From assembly GCA_015064885.1 (NCBI GenBank), contig SVRJ01000004.1, positions 1-64,000 of the forward strand: DNA of 64,000 bases, in the 5' to 3' direction. This DNA is from Oscillospiraceae bacterium (GTDB lineage Bacteria > Bacillota > Clostridia > Oscillospirales > CAG-272). How positions within the stretch are numbered: position 1 is the first letter of the stretch; each line of letters begins with the position of its first letter. The notes below the pieces were generated by a model, which did no database searches, was not told the origin of the DNA, and worked only from the letters and a program-made list of their open reading frames with translations. Both the position numbers and the translations under genes were made by a program. Below, piece by piece: positions 18,265 to 25,937 of this stretch.

Positions 18265-18354
18265 ATATTATAGTGCCGATTTTCCTTGCTGGTAGAAAAA
18301 ATGACATTTTTTGATATTTTCATTTATCAAGATGTCATTTTTTCACTATAATAT
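18265..18354. mobile_element. 90-bp MITE-like palindromic element
   Basis: The ends ATATTATAGTG and CACTATAATAT are perfect 11-bp inverted repeats. Inside, AAAAAATGACAT and ATGTCATTTTTT form a second inverted pair. A solo copy of the end sequence (ATATTATAGTGC) occurs at 18174-18185 and an inverted partial copy (CACTATAAT) at 18595-18603. There is no coding capacity. It looks like a miniature element inserted behind the accessory operon. Confidence 0.6.
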
Positions 18355-18418
18355 AGCAAAGGCATTTTTTGCTATAAAATTTGTAAGGTACAGAATATGA
18401 AAGGAGTGAAAATACAGT

Positions 18419-18490
18419 ATGGATAAGGATTTTGAGGCTTTTATATATTGCGATAAAGGTATATATAAAAGTATCAAAATATTGGGATGA
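18419..18490 (+). pseudogene. 23-codon ORF with good SD, probable remnant
   Basis: ATG at 18419 follows AAAGGAG by 11 bases and reads MDKDFEAFIYCDKGIYKSIK plus ILG, then stops at TGA inside a hairpin repeat (GGGATGAA...TTCATCCC, 18485-18520). It could be a true small peptide or the 5' stub of a gene broken by insertion of the hairpin. The rest of 18490-18650 shows nothing convincing. Confidence 0.3.
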
Positions 18491-18652
18491 AACAGCGAGC
18501 GTAGCTCGATGCTTCATCCCGAAGGAACGTGAAGGATTTTTGATAAAGAAAAATCCAACATTCTCTCAAATGATTTTGCAAACGACAAAATCGACACTAT
18601 AATGGGTTTAGCTACACTTTACCTGCATATGTGAAAAGAGTGTATAAAAAAC

Positions 18653-18675
18653 GGCGGGAGCAAGCCCCCGCCCTA
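18653..18675 (-). repeat. 23-bp hairpin repeat, right copy
   Basis: Exact reverse complement of 15870-15892. Together the pair flanks about 2.8 kb that includes the AT-rich nuclease operon and the MITE-like element. Flanking bases differ, so no target duplication is visible. Confidence 0.8.
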
Positions 18676-18785
18676 CGTTGTATAGATATTTTTTCTGTAT
18701 TTATCGCCAGTTCCGCATTTATTTAACAAATGCACAGGGCTATGCCCATACCCCTATCTTATTTCTCCGATAAGGGCATCAGCCA

Positions 18786-19511
18786 TTAATTCTCAGCCGT
18801 TTTTATTTTTTTGGGGATCATATCAATTATCCGAACGTCCTCATAATATTCTGCGGAATGCTCAAGGAAATGGCAATTAATTTTACCGTTGCCTTGCGAA
18901 AGGATAACGTGCTCTATCAAAGTCGATCTCGAAAATGCCAAAAGCTTTTTTATATCACTGTGTATATAAATATCCGCTTCCGACGGTGTACTGTCTCCGA
19001 ACGGGTGCGAATGTATTATTACAAATGCGTTTTCGCTGTTTTCCTTCAAGACCGAATAAAGCTCGTCAAGATTCATATAGCAAAAATCCAATAACGCACC
19101 GTCGCTTTCGTACACCGCGCTGCAATAGGAATCCGGGCCTATTTTGAATATGAGCAGTTTTTCGAGATCATGCATACCAAAACAAGCCCACGCATATTCT
19201 ATCACGTCGCGAAGCACGGTGACCTTTCTTCTCACACGGTAAAGAGAACTCTTTTGAGATCCGACCGATCGCTTATCCATCATATAGAGCAGTTTGAACA
19301 AGGCCTTTGTTTTCAAACAGCCGTAATCCTCATACCGATTTACAAAACGGTACGCAGCCGTGAATACATCTTCAGTGGTGTTCGCTGTTGAAAGCAGCTT
19401 TTCGGCGATTCTTTCGGAGTCTGAAGCGGAAGCTATACGGCATACCTCAAAGACCAGCTCCTTATCCTCGTCTTCCGTTTCAAGCATATTTCTTATCTCT
19501 TCTTTTGTCAT
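18786..19511 (-). CDS. RadC-like JAB/MPN domain protein
   Basis: 241 aa. The C-terminal half carries the JAMM metalloprotease-like motif IIHSHPFGDSTPSEADI (about residues 165-181) characteristic of RadC/YeeS-type proteins, preceded by a conserved Glu region and followed by EHVILSQG. The N-terminal half (MTKEEIRNMLETEDEDKEL...) is a helical segment, partly like the helix-hairpin-helix region of RadC but degenerate. RadC's function is uncertain; RadC-like genes often sit near mobile DNA, as here beside the island. It may belong to the acquired region or simply border it. Confidence 0.8.
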   Translation of the reverse strand: MTKEEIRNMLETEDEDKELVFEVCRIASASDSERIAEKLLSTANTTEDVFTAAYRFVNRYEDYGCLKTKALFKLLYMMDKRSVGSQKSSLYRVRRKVTVLRDVIEYAWACFGMHDLEKLLIFKIGPDSYCSAVYESDGALLDFCYMNLDELYSVLKENSENAFVIIHSHPFGDSTPSEADIYIHSDIKKLLAFSRSTLIEHVILSQGNGKINCHFLEHSAEYYEDVRIIDMIPKKIKTAEN

Positions 19512-19544
19512 AACAGATGAAGTAATCGTTTATTCAAAGCAACG

Positions 19545-20360
19545 TCAACCGAGCAGAGCCCTGTCATTTGCAAACTCTTCACCGCTCGCCTCCGAGAATT
19601 TTGCGAGAAGCATTTCAACTGTGAGGTTCTTCTTCTCCTCACCTCTTACGTCGTATATGATCCTTCCGTTATTCATCATGATAAGTCTGTTTCCGTGAGT
19701 TATGGCGTCACGCATATTATGTGTTACCATAAGAGCGGTAAGATCGTTTTCGTTTATAAGCTTATCTGTTATTTCGAGTACCTTTGCAGCGGTCTTGGGG
19801 TCGAGAGCAGCGGTGTGCTCGTCAAGAAGAAGGAGCTTCGGTTTCTGTAAAGTTGCCATGAGAAGGGTAAGAGCCTGCCGCTGTCCGCCCGAAAGCAGAC
19901 CGACCTTTGCGGTCATTCTGTCCTCAAGTCCGAGATCGAGTATCTTAAGCTGCTCGTAAAAGCTCTTTCTCTCATCAGAGGTAATGCTCCACTTAAGCGA
20001 TCTGAGCTTTCCTCTTCTTGCGGCAATGGCAAGGTTTTCTTCTATCTGCATATTGGCGGCTGTTCCCGTCATGGGATCCTGGAAGACACGGCCGATGTAT
20101 TTTGCTCTTTTGTGCTCCGGAGTCTTTTCAACGCTTACTCCGTCAATAACGATATCTCCGTTATCAATCGGCCAAACTCCGGCGATCGCATTGAGCATAG
20201 TTGACTTTCCGGCACCGTTACCGCCGATCACGGTAACAAAGTCACCGTCTTCAAGGTCAAGAGAAATATCGTTCAGAGCCACCTTCTCGTTGACGGTTCC
20301 GGGATAAAAGACTTTACGCACGTTGCGTAGAGAAAGCTTAACTTCAGAAGATTCAGTCAT
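19545..20360 (-). CDS. ABC transporter ATPase, aromatic amino acid uptake
   Basis: 271 aa. Walker A GGNGAGKSTMLNAI (about residues 41-54), signature LSGGQRQALTLL, Walker B LLLLDEHTAALD and the switch His in VTHNMRDA are all intact. It energises uptake together with the permease (start overlaps the permease stop by 8 bases) and the binding protein. Closest remembered relatives are the TrpZ-type ATPases of the ABC_sub_bind transport systems. It is under control of the T-box leader upstream of the operon. Confidence 0.92.
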   Translation of the reverse strand: MTESSEVKLSLRNVRKVFYPGTVNEKVALNDISLDLEDGDFVTVIGGNGAGKSTMLNAIAGVWPIDNGDIVIDGVSVEKTPEHKRAKYIGRVFQDPMTGTAANMQIEENLAIAARRGKLRSLKWSITSDERKSFYEQLKILDLGLEDRMTAKVGLLSGGQRQALTLLMATLQKPKLLLLDEHTAALDPKTAAKVLEITDKLINENDLTALMVTHNMRDAITHGNRLIMMNNGRIIYDVRGEEKKNLTVEMLLAKFSEASGEEFANDRALLG

Positions 20361-21264
20361 TTCTCTTTACCTCCTTTTTCTTTGTTTTAACAAACTTATT
20401 TTTAAAGTCTGATCCGAAGTTGGAGATGCAAAGAGCAACTACAACCACGAAAGCAGTCATGATCTTTACGTCGTCGGTATCCATATCGAGATAGAGAACT
20501 ACGGCTACAACTATTCTGTAGATCAACGCGCCCGTAACTATTCCCGTCATCATGACGAAGAAATTCTTTGCTTTGGAGAAGATAGCCTCACCTATTATTA
20601 TAGAAGCAAGCCCTATAACTATGGCACCGACACCCATTGTAATATTCGCAAAATTCTGATACTGGCAAAGGAAAGCCCCCGAAAGAGCGATAAATCCGTT
20701 TGAGAGGGAGAGTCCGATTATCTTGGTAAGGTCAGTATCTATACCCTGAGCGCGGCACATCTTACCGTTTATACCCGTTGCACGTATGCTCGCGCCGAGT
20801 TCTGTGCCGAAGAACCAATAGAGAACTATCATGATGATAATGCAAACGATCCCGCCGAGAATGAGGGAGGTATACATTTTGTTCAAGGGAAGAAGACCTG
20901 TAAGAACGGTATATACCGTAGAGTTATTCATAAGCTGAATATTGGCGGTTCCCATGATGTGAAGGTTAACAGAGAAAAGTGCCGTCATAGTAAGGATTCC
21001 GGCAAGTATCGGAGGTATCTTAAGCTTTGTGTGGAGCACGCCCGTAACGATTCCCGCAATACAACCTGCCAAAAATGCTATAACAAGTGCAAGAAAAGGA
21101 TCAAGATCTTTGCTTATAAGCATAGCCGCAACCGAAGCGCCGAGAGTAAAGGTGCCTTCACATGAAAGATCGGCAAAGTCAAGAATTCTGTATGAGATGT
21201 ACACTCCAAGTGCAAGTATCGCCCAAATAAATCCTTGTGACGCTCCTTTTAACAAGAAATCCAT
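20353..21264 (-). CDS. ABC transporter permease (BPD_transp_2 family)
   Basis: 303 aa with about eight to ten hydrophobic helices, starting MDFLLKGASQGFIWAILALGVYISYRILDFADLSCEG. The DLSCEGTFTLGA segment and LGASIRATGINGKMCRAQGID coupling region are typical of the branched-chain/TrpY-type permeases. It forms the membrane channel for the permuted binding protein and the ATPase. The C-terminus is lysine-rich (KKKEVKRND). It starts 86 bases after the binding-protein gene, beyond an intercistronic hairpin. Confidence 0.92.
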   Translation of the reverse strand: MDFLLKGASQGFIWAILALGVYISYRILDFADLSCEGTFTLGASVAAMLISKDLDPFLALVIAFLAGCIAGIVTGVLHTKLKIPPILAGILTMTALFSVNLHIMGTANIQLMNNSTVYTVLTGLLPLNKMYTSLILGGIVCIIIMIVLYWFFGTELGASIRATGINGKMCRAQGIDTDLTKIIGLSLSNGFIALSGAFLCQYQNFANITMGVGAIVIGLASIIIGEAIFSKAKNFFVMMTGIVTGALIYRIVVAVVLYLDMDTDDVKIMTAFVVVVALCISNFGSDFKNKFVKTKKKEVKRND

Positions 21265-21293
21265 AATATAAATGTTCCTTTCAAAAACTCATT

Positions 21294-21323
21294 TGAGGGT
21301 TGCGGAAAATATCCGCAGCCCTC
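21294..21323 (-). promoter_or_regulatory. Intercistronic hairpin between binding protein and permease
   Basis: GAGGGCTGCGGA and TCCGCAACCCTC form a 12-bp stem with one mismatch and a short loop, with no clear T-tract on minus. Such hairpins commonly stabilise the upstream message so that binding protein is made in excess over permease. Confidence 0.6.
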
Positions 21324-21349
21324 ATATATTTATTTTTATCCGTACCGTA

Positions 21350-22393
21350 TTATTCGCCGATATTTGTGGAATGTACAAGCGCGGATGCGTTTGCGAGAAG
21401 GTTATCCGTAGGAATGTAGATGGCGTCAACGCCTTCCTTAACGAGAGCAGCCAAAGCGCTTTCGATATCGTTCATATCTACTATTCCCTTTTCAACGTAG
21501 GTATATCCCTTGCTATCGCAATGAGTCTTACCCATATTGACCTGCATTACAGAGTTTGTCTCGGCAGACGTGTAGAGGAATCCTATCTTTACGTTATCCT
21601 TACCGAGAAGCTCTGCGATAAGATCGATCTGCTTTTCAACGGGGTTCATATCCGTAACACCGGTTACGTTCTTGCCGGGGGCATCAAGAGACGCTACGAG
21701 TCCTGCATCAACGGGATCTGTAACCGCGTTGAAGACTACCGGTATCTTATTCTCCGCGGTTGCCGTAACAGCTGCCTGCGAGGAGGATGTTGCTATCGTG
21801 TATATAAGATTTACGTTCTGAGAAACAAATGTATCTGCTATAGTGATATTGTTTGCTTCGTCTCCGTTTGCGTTCTTATCGAGGATGGCGACCTTCTTGC
21901 CGGCGGCGTTCATACGTACCGAAAGCTGATCCTGGAATCCTTCGTTTGCCTTATCGAGAGCAATGTGCTGAACGAGCTGGAGAATACCTACCGTATAGTC
22001 CGCACCGCTGCTTACGATCGCGGAATCAACACGTGCGACCTTCTGAGCGCCCGAGCCCGTAGCCTTGGAAGAAACAGATTCGGGGATCGTAAAGCCTATA
22101 GCCTCGGCAACTGTCTTGTTTACACTGAGAGCGGGATTGGGGTCGTTCTGAACCTTCATGGTTGCAGGGTCTGCTCCGTTGAGAAGAATGTCAGCCGCCA
22201 TGTCGCCGGCCTTAATTCCGAGACTGTAATAGTCAACGCCGTACGTTGCTATTCCGCAAAGGTCGTTCATACCCGTTTCTCCGCATACGATAGGGATCAT
22301 GGGAGCCTTAGAGGCGCAGGACGTAAAAGCCATAGCAGAGGATATGATCATAATTACTGCCATTACAAGTGATAAAATTTTCTTTTTCATAAT
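21350..22393 (-). CDS. Circularly permuted ABC_sub_bind binding protein (TrpX-like)
   Basis: 347 aa from the ATG at 22393 (SD AAAGGAG, 8-base spacing); the ORF-track start lies in the T-box. Residues 1-25 are a lipoprotein signal peptide (TSC25). Residues 28-106 (MIPIVCGETGMNDLCGIATY ... AEAIGFTIPESV) correspond to the C-terminal end of TrpX-type proteins. A 25-residue linker (SSKATGSGAQKVARVDS...) follows, then residues 132-347 (YTVGILQLVQHIALDKANEGF ... DAIYIPTDNLLANASA) equal the normal N-terminal and middle parts, stopping where the family normally continues into the segment found at the front. All conserved blocks are present, only reordered. It should still bind an aromatic amino acid. 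Confidence 0.88.
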   Translation of the reverse strand: MMKKKILSLVMAVIMIISSAMAFTSCASKAPMIPIVCGETGMNDLCGIATYGVDYYSLGIKAGDMAADILLNGADPATMKVQNDPNPALSVNKTVAEAIGFTIPESVSSKATGSGAQKVARVDSAIVSSGADYTVGILQLVQHIALDKANEGFQDQLSVRMNAAGKKVAILDKNANGDEANNITIADTFVSQNVNLIYTIATSSSQAAVTATAENKIPVVFNAVTDPVDAGLVASLDAPGKNVTGVTDMNPVEKQIDLIAELLGKDNVKIGFLYTSAETNSVMQVNMGKTHCDSKGYTYVEKGIVDMNDIESALAALVKEGVDAIYIPTDNLLANASALVHSTNIGE

Positions 22394-22460
22394 AGATACT
22401 CCTTTGAGCTTGTGATATATTTCCGGATCGGCATATGCCGTAATGGACTGATTTGATGAT

Positions 22461-22748
22461 AAAAAAACAAAAAGTCTCCATAGTCCACCCATAGATGGAC
22501 TACAGAGACGATATTTTATATACCGCGTTACCACTCTGTTTTTCTTCTGCCTCACAGCAGAAAACTTACGAGGTCTCCAACCTCACCGCTTACGGGCGGA
22601 TATCCGTGACGGTCTACACACCCATAAAGGGCTTCTCCCGTCAAGCTCAGAGACTGTACCTCGCGGAATCCGACGTTCGGCTCGCATCAACCGCCGACTT
22701 TCTGTGCGTCAAAAGACCGCTAACGTTTCTCTTCATAGCCTTTTTGAT
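22461..22748 (-). promoter_or_regulatory. T-box leader, probably tyrosine-responsive
   Basis: On minus, the T-box consensus AGAGTGGTAACGCGG (22537-22523) is followed by a strong terminator (GTCTC-TGTAGTCCA stem closing with TGGACTATG-GAGAC, then TTTTTGTTTTTTT). Upstream is a long structured Stem I region whose base pairs AGAGA with TCTCT. The bulge before the closing strand reads GAGGTACAG, giving UAC followed by A, so the specifier is most likely Tyr. Uncharged tRNA would block the terminator and raise expression of the ABC transporter. Confidence 0.9.
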
Positions 22749-22754
22749 GCAAAG

Positions 22755-22783
22755 ATTATAGCAGATAAATGTTGATTTTTCAA
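22755..22783 (-). promoter_or_regulatory. Promoter of the T-box/ABC operon
   Basis: Read on minus, TTGAAA and TATAAT are spaced by 17 bases; the transcript would start near 22748, at the 5' end of the T-box structure. Confidence 0.8.
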
Positions 22784-22852
22784 GGCTATTTTATTAACAT
22801 TCAGAAAACATTGGGCATTTTACCCGATTTTTTTGATTGTTTTTCGCAAAAT

Positions 22853-23800
22853 TCAAACGATTCGGTTCCTTTTTTCTCCTATCGCAAACGACTCGATATT
22901 TTTCGCTATCTCCTCTATGCAGCGGTTTCTCGCCTCGTATGCGCCCCATGCCATGTGCGGAGTAAGGCAGACGTTTTGCATATCTTTTATCGGGTAGAAC
23001 GGGTGGTCTGCGGGCATCGGCTCTGTAGAATACACGTCGCAGCCGAGGAAGCCTATCTTTCCGGAAAGCACAGCGTCTGCGAGTGCCTGCTCGTCGGTCA
23101 CTTTTCCTCTTGCAACGTTTACAAGTATTACCCCGTCCTTCATGAGGGCGATAATATCACCGTTTATCATTTTTTCGGTAGAGGCGTTCAGAGGAACGTG
23201 AAGACTTATTATATCAGAGGTGCGGGCAAGCTCCTCAAGACTTACACAGTCCACACCTTCAACGGGTGTTCTTTTGCAAATCTTTATTTTACATCCGAGA
23301 GCTCTTGCCACGTCGGAAACCCTTCTGCCTATTCCGCCGTATCCGACAATTCCCCACGTCTTTCCGCAAAGCTCGTGATATACGGGCGTAAGGATATTCT
23401 GCACGTTGCCCTCCGTATATCTTCCGCTTGCAACAGACTCTCTGTATGCCCGAAGATTTACAGAGGCGGAAAGCACCATCGCAAGCGTAAGCTGAGAGAC
23501 CGATTCGGATGAATATCCCGGAACGTTACACAGAGCTATACCGTGTGCCTTGCAGTATTCGGTGTCTACGTTATCATATCCTGTTGCCGCAACGCATATC
23601 AGAGAAAGCCGGTCGAGCTTTGAGAGTATATCGGCGGTAAGCTTTACCTTGTTCATAACACAGACGTCGCTGTCCGAAAGTCTGGAAACCACCTCCGCGG
23701 GAGGTGTGATATCGTATACGTCTGGTGAGGCTATCATTGCGATCGGACTAAGGTCGATGTCCTCTCCGAGAGTAGCTTTGTCAAGTACAGTTATCTTCAT
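22853..23800 (-). CDS. D-isomer 2-hydroxyacid dehydrogenase
   Basis: 315 aa from MKITVLDKATLG (GGAG site 8 bases before); the ORF track adds nine residues. The NAD-binding Rossmann motif is VGYGGIGRRV (about residue 145). The catalytic set of the family is present: Arg in VNVARGKVTDEQAL, Glu in the EPMPADHPF region and His in LTPHMAWGAYEAR. It resembles glycerate dehydrogenase/hydroxypyruvate reductase types, but the substrate cannot be fixed. It lies upstream of the T-box promoter and has its own transcription. Confidence 0.9.
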   Translation of the reverse strand: MKITVLDKATLGEDIDLSPIAMIASPDVYDITPPAEVVSRLSDSDVCVMNKVKLTADILSKLDRLSLICVAATGYDNVDTEYCKAHGIALCNVPGYSSESVSQLTLAMVLSASVNLRAYRESVASGRYTEGNVQNILTPVYHELCGKTWGIVGYGGIGRRVSDVARALGCKIKICKRTPVEGVDCVSLEELARTSDIISLHVPLNASTEKMINGDIIALMKDGVILVNVARGKVTDEQALADAVLSGKIGFLGCDVYSTEPMPADHPFYPIKDMQNVCLTPHMAWGAYEARNRCIEEIAKNIESFAIGEKRNRIV

Positions 23801-23959
23801 ATATCGGTTCTCCGCATTATTCTGCATTTTTGTTTATATTATATCACCATTTTAGCTTTTTGTCAATAAACATACGTATTTTTCATCTTATGCGAGAGCG
23901 ACTGCGACTTATTGCGCTTTTTTTCACAGAAAGGAAACTTATTTTTACAAATTACTATA

Positions 23960-23988
23960 TTGACAAGCGGGCGGACGTATGATATAAT
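23960..23988 (+). promoter_or_regulatory. Sigma-A promoter of the dockerin protein gene
   Basis: TTGACA and TATAAT are spaced by exactly 17 bases, 63 bases before the ATG. Confidence 0.85.
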
Positions 23989-24051
23989 TATTGTGTATAT
24001 ACTTTTTATTGTTGTGTAAATTTAATTTCCCCAAAAGGAACTGATATCCAA

Positions 24052-25833
24052 ATGTTGAATATAAAAAATGAAAATGCGGTAAAGAAGATCTTCGTTTCTT
24101 CACTGTCTTTGTTTCTGATATTATGCTTTTTTGCCGTCCTCATTCCCCAGCCGGCGTCGGCGGCACCCGTCATCGGCACTTACCTCGTCACCGATTCCGT
24201 ACGTCTTCGCAAGGGACCGAGCACTTCGTACGAGGTCGTAAACAACACCCTTATCCCAAAGAACTCCACAATAATCATTGAGGAATTCACAGAGGATTAT
24301 TCGTGGGGCAGGACCTCATACAGCGGCAACACCGGGTGGGTCGCTATGGCATATCTCGAAAAGATCGAGGACGACACCACGATAACGGGTAAGACCGGAG
24401 AAGAGATCTGTGCAGAGATAACCGCTGCGTATAAAGCTATGCGCAAAAAATTCGGACGCTCCTATTCGGGCTGGTGCGGACAGTACGTAAAGGATATGCT
24501 CAATCAGCTTAAAATAGGACTCTACGGAAGCGGAAGTCTTAACGGAAACAAGTGGATGTCCACACTCGTAGATAACGCGGTAACTCCGTACGGCTACAAG
24601 CAGGTAAAATACTACGGTGAAAATTGCCTTCAGGATATCATTGATGCAAACGGCGGCATTGCATACAATATAGTTCTCTCGTTCAATATTCAGAGCGGAC
24701 AGTTTGCAAAGTACGGTCACGTTCTCTTCATCAACGCCATTATCGACGGGAAGGTCTACTATTCGGAAAGCTATTCCACGTCACGCGGAGCAGAGGGTGC
24801 TCCGCAGGTAAACACTCTTGCTAACTTCCTTCGCTACTACAGAAGCTTTCAGATAATCGGCGCAATACATATGACTCAGGGAACCTATCTCAAGCCCGTA
24901 AGCGGAACAAAGATAGAAAACATCGCGTCATCAAAGTCGATCACGGTAGAAAACAAAAATGATTCGAGCGATTTTGAAGGAGCGGCGATCCAGGTATACT
25001 CATCTCTCGGATTCTCGTCGAGACAGGCCTTCCACTTTGAAAAAGCTACAGATACGGGAATATTCAAGATACGTCCCGAGTCGTCATCCTCACGCGTTCT
25101 TTCCGCCAAAGATCCAAGCTCCCCCGAAGAAAGTGCGGTGGTTCTATCCACCTATACGGGGCATGCGTCACAAGAGTGGTACTTCCAGCTTATCGACGCT
25201 TCAAATTACAGATACGTAATACGCCTGAGATCGAATCCCGACTACGTGCTTACCGCCGATTCCACGGGAGATTACGCCTCGGTAAGTATTCAGAAATATG
25301 CCTCGGGTAACACCCGTCAGCTCTGGAAGGTGCCGACAAGCCAGGACCTCTCTTGCCTTGTCGAAAAGATAAGCATCTCACCCTCCAAAACAGACCTTGC
25401 CACAGACAGCTCACTCAAATTAACCGCAACTGTCTTCCCCTCTTTTGCAAAGAACGCACAGGTAGTCTGGTCATCAGACGATCCCTCGGTAGTTACGGTT
25501 CAGGGAGGAACGGTATTCGGAAAATCCAAGGGAACTGCGATCGTACGGGCAAAGCTCGCGGACGGAAGCCTGTTTGCCGTATGCGTTATCACGGTAAAGG
25601 ATGAGCTTACACTCCTCGGAGACGCAAACAAGGACCACGCGGTAACTCTTCTCGATTACAACACGGTCGCAAGATATATAAACGGTGACACCTCGGCGTC
25701 TATGATAAATATAGAAAACGCAGATATAAACCGCGACGGAAAAATAGACTCCGCCGACCTTGAGGAATATGAAAAATACTTCAGCGGAAACACTGATTGT
25801 ATTCTCTACAAGGAACACGGCAGAGTGAACTGA
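24052..25833 (+). CDS. Secreted SH3b-peptidase-like-RICIN-BIG2-dockerin protein
   Basis: 593 aa. Domains in order: signal peptide (about residues 1-38, cleaved after ASA); bacterial SH3 (GTYLVTDSVRLRKGPSTSYEVV..GWVAMAYLEKI, 40-105); a putative CHAP/NlpC-like amidase-peptidase with Cys in SGWCGQYVKDML and His in KYGHVLFINAI (115-280); RICIN-type beta-trefoil (290-440, ending RQLWKV); BIG2 Ig-like (445-520, KISISPSKTDLATDSSLKLTA); type I dockerin with two calcium loops (GDANKDHAVTLLDYN and ADINRDGKIDSADLEEY). The dockerin implies docking to a cohesin scaffold elsewhere. Target is probably peptidoglycan or a glycan-decorated surface. Confidence 0.85.
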   Translation: MLNIKNENAVKKIFVSSLSLFLILCFFAVLIPQPASAAPVIGTYLVTDSVRLRKGPSTSYEVVNNTLIPKNSTIIIEEFTEDYSWGRTSYSGNTGWVAMAYLEKIEDDTTITGKTGEEICAEITAAYKAMRKKFGRSYSGWCGQYVKDMLNQLKIGLYGSGSLNGNKWMSTLVDNAVTPYGYKQVKYYGENCLQDIIDANGGIAYNIVLSFNIQSGQFAKYGHVLFINAIIDGKVYYSESYSTSRGAEGAPQVNTLANFLRYYRSFQIIGAIHMTQGTYLKPVSGTKIENIASSKSITVENKNDSSDFEGAAIQVYSSLGFSSRQAFHFEKATDTGIFKIRPESSSSRVLSAKDPSSPEESAVVLSTYTGHASQEWYFQLIDASNYRYVIRLRSNPDYVLTADSTGDYASVSIQKYASGNTRQLWKVPTSQDLSCLVEKISISPSKTDLATDSSLKLTATVFPSFAKNAQVVWSSDDPSVVTVQGGTVFGKSKGTAIVRAKLADGSLFAVCVITVKDELTLLGDANKDHAVTLLDYNTVARYINGDTSASMINIENADINRDGKIDSADLEEYEKYFSGNTDCILYKEHGRVN

Positions 25834-25843
25834 TAAATAAAAT

Positions 25844-25894
25844 AAAGGCTACCCCGAATACGAGCTTATGAATGTATCCGGGTAGCCTTTTTTG
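25844..25894. terminator. Bidirectional terminator between convergent genes
   Basis: AAAGGCTACCCGAATA-type arms (AAGGCTACCC/GGGTAGCCTT) are followed by TTTTTT on plus and preceded by A-rich DNA, serving the dockerin gene and possibly the convergent amidase gene. Confidence 0.85.
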
Positions 25895-25937
25895 TCGCAT
25901 TGAAACAAATATCTTGTCTATCTCATTCAAAGCTTAC

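Noticed and set aside
18721-18780. Third copy of the 97-bp repeat (GGGCTATGCCCATACCCCTA)
   Set aside because: Similarity is limited to about 20 bases; too short to call.
21350-22393. Binding protein as a frameshifted or two-gene locus
   Set aside because: The frame is continuous from signal peptide to stop, and all family blocks occur once; rotation explains it better.
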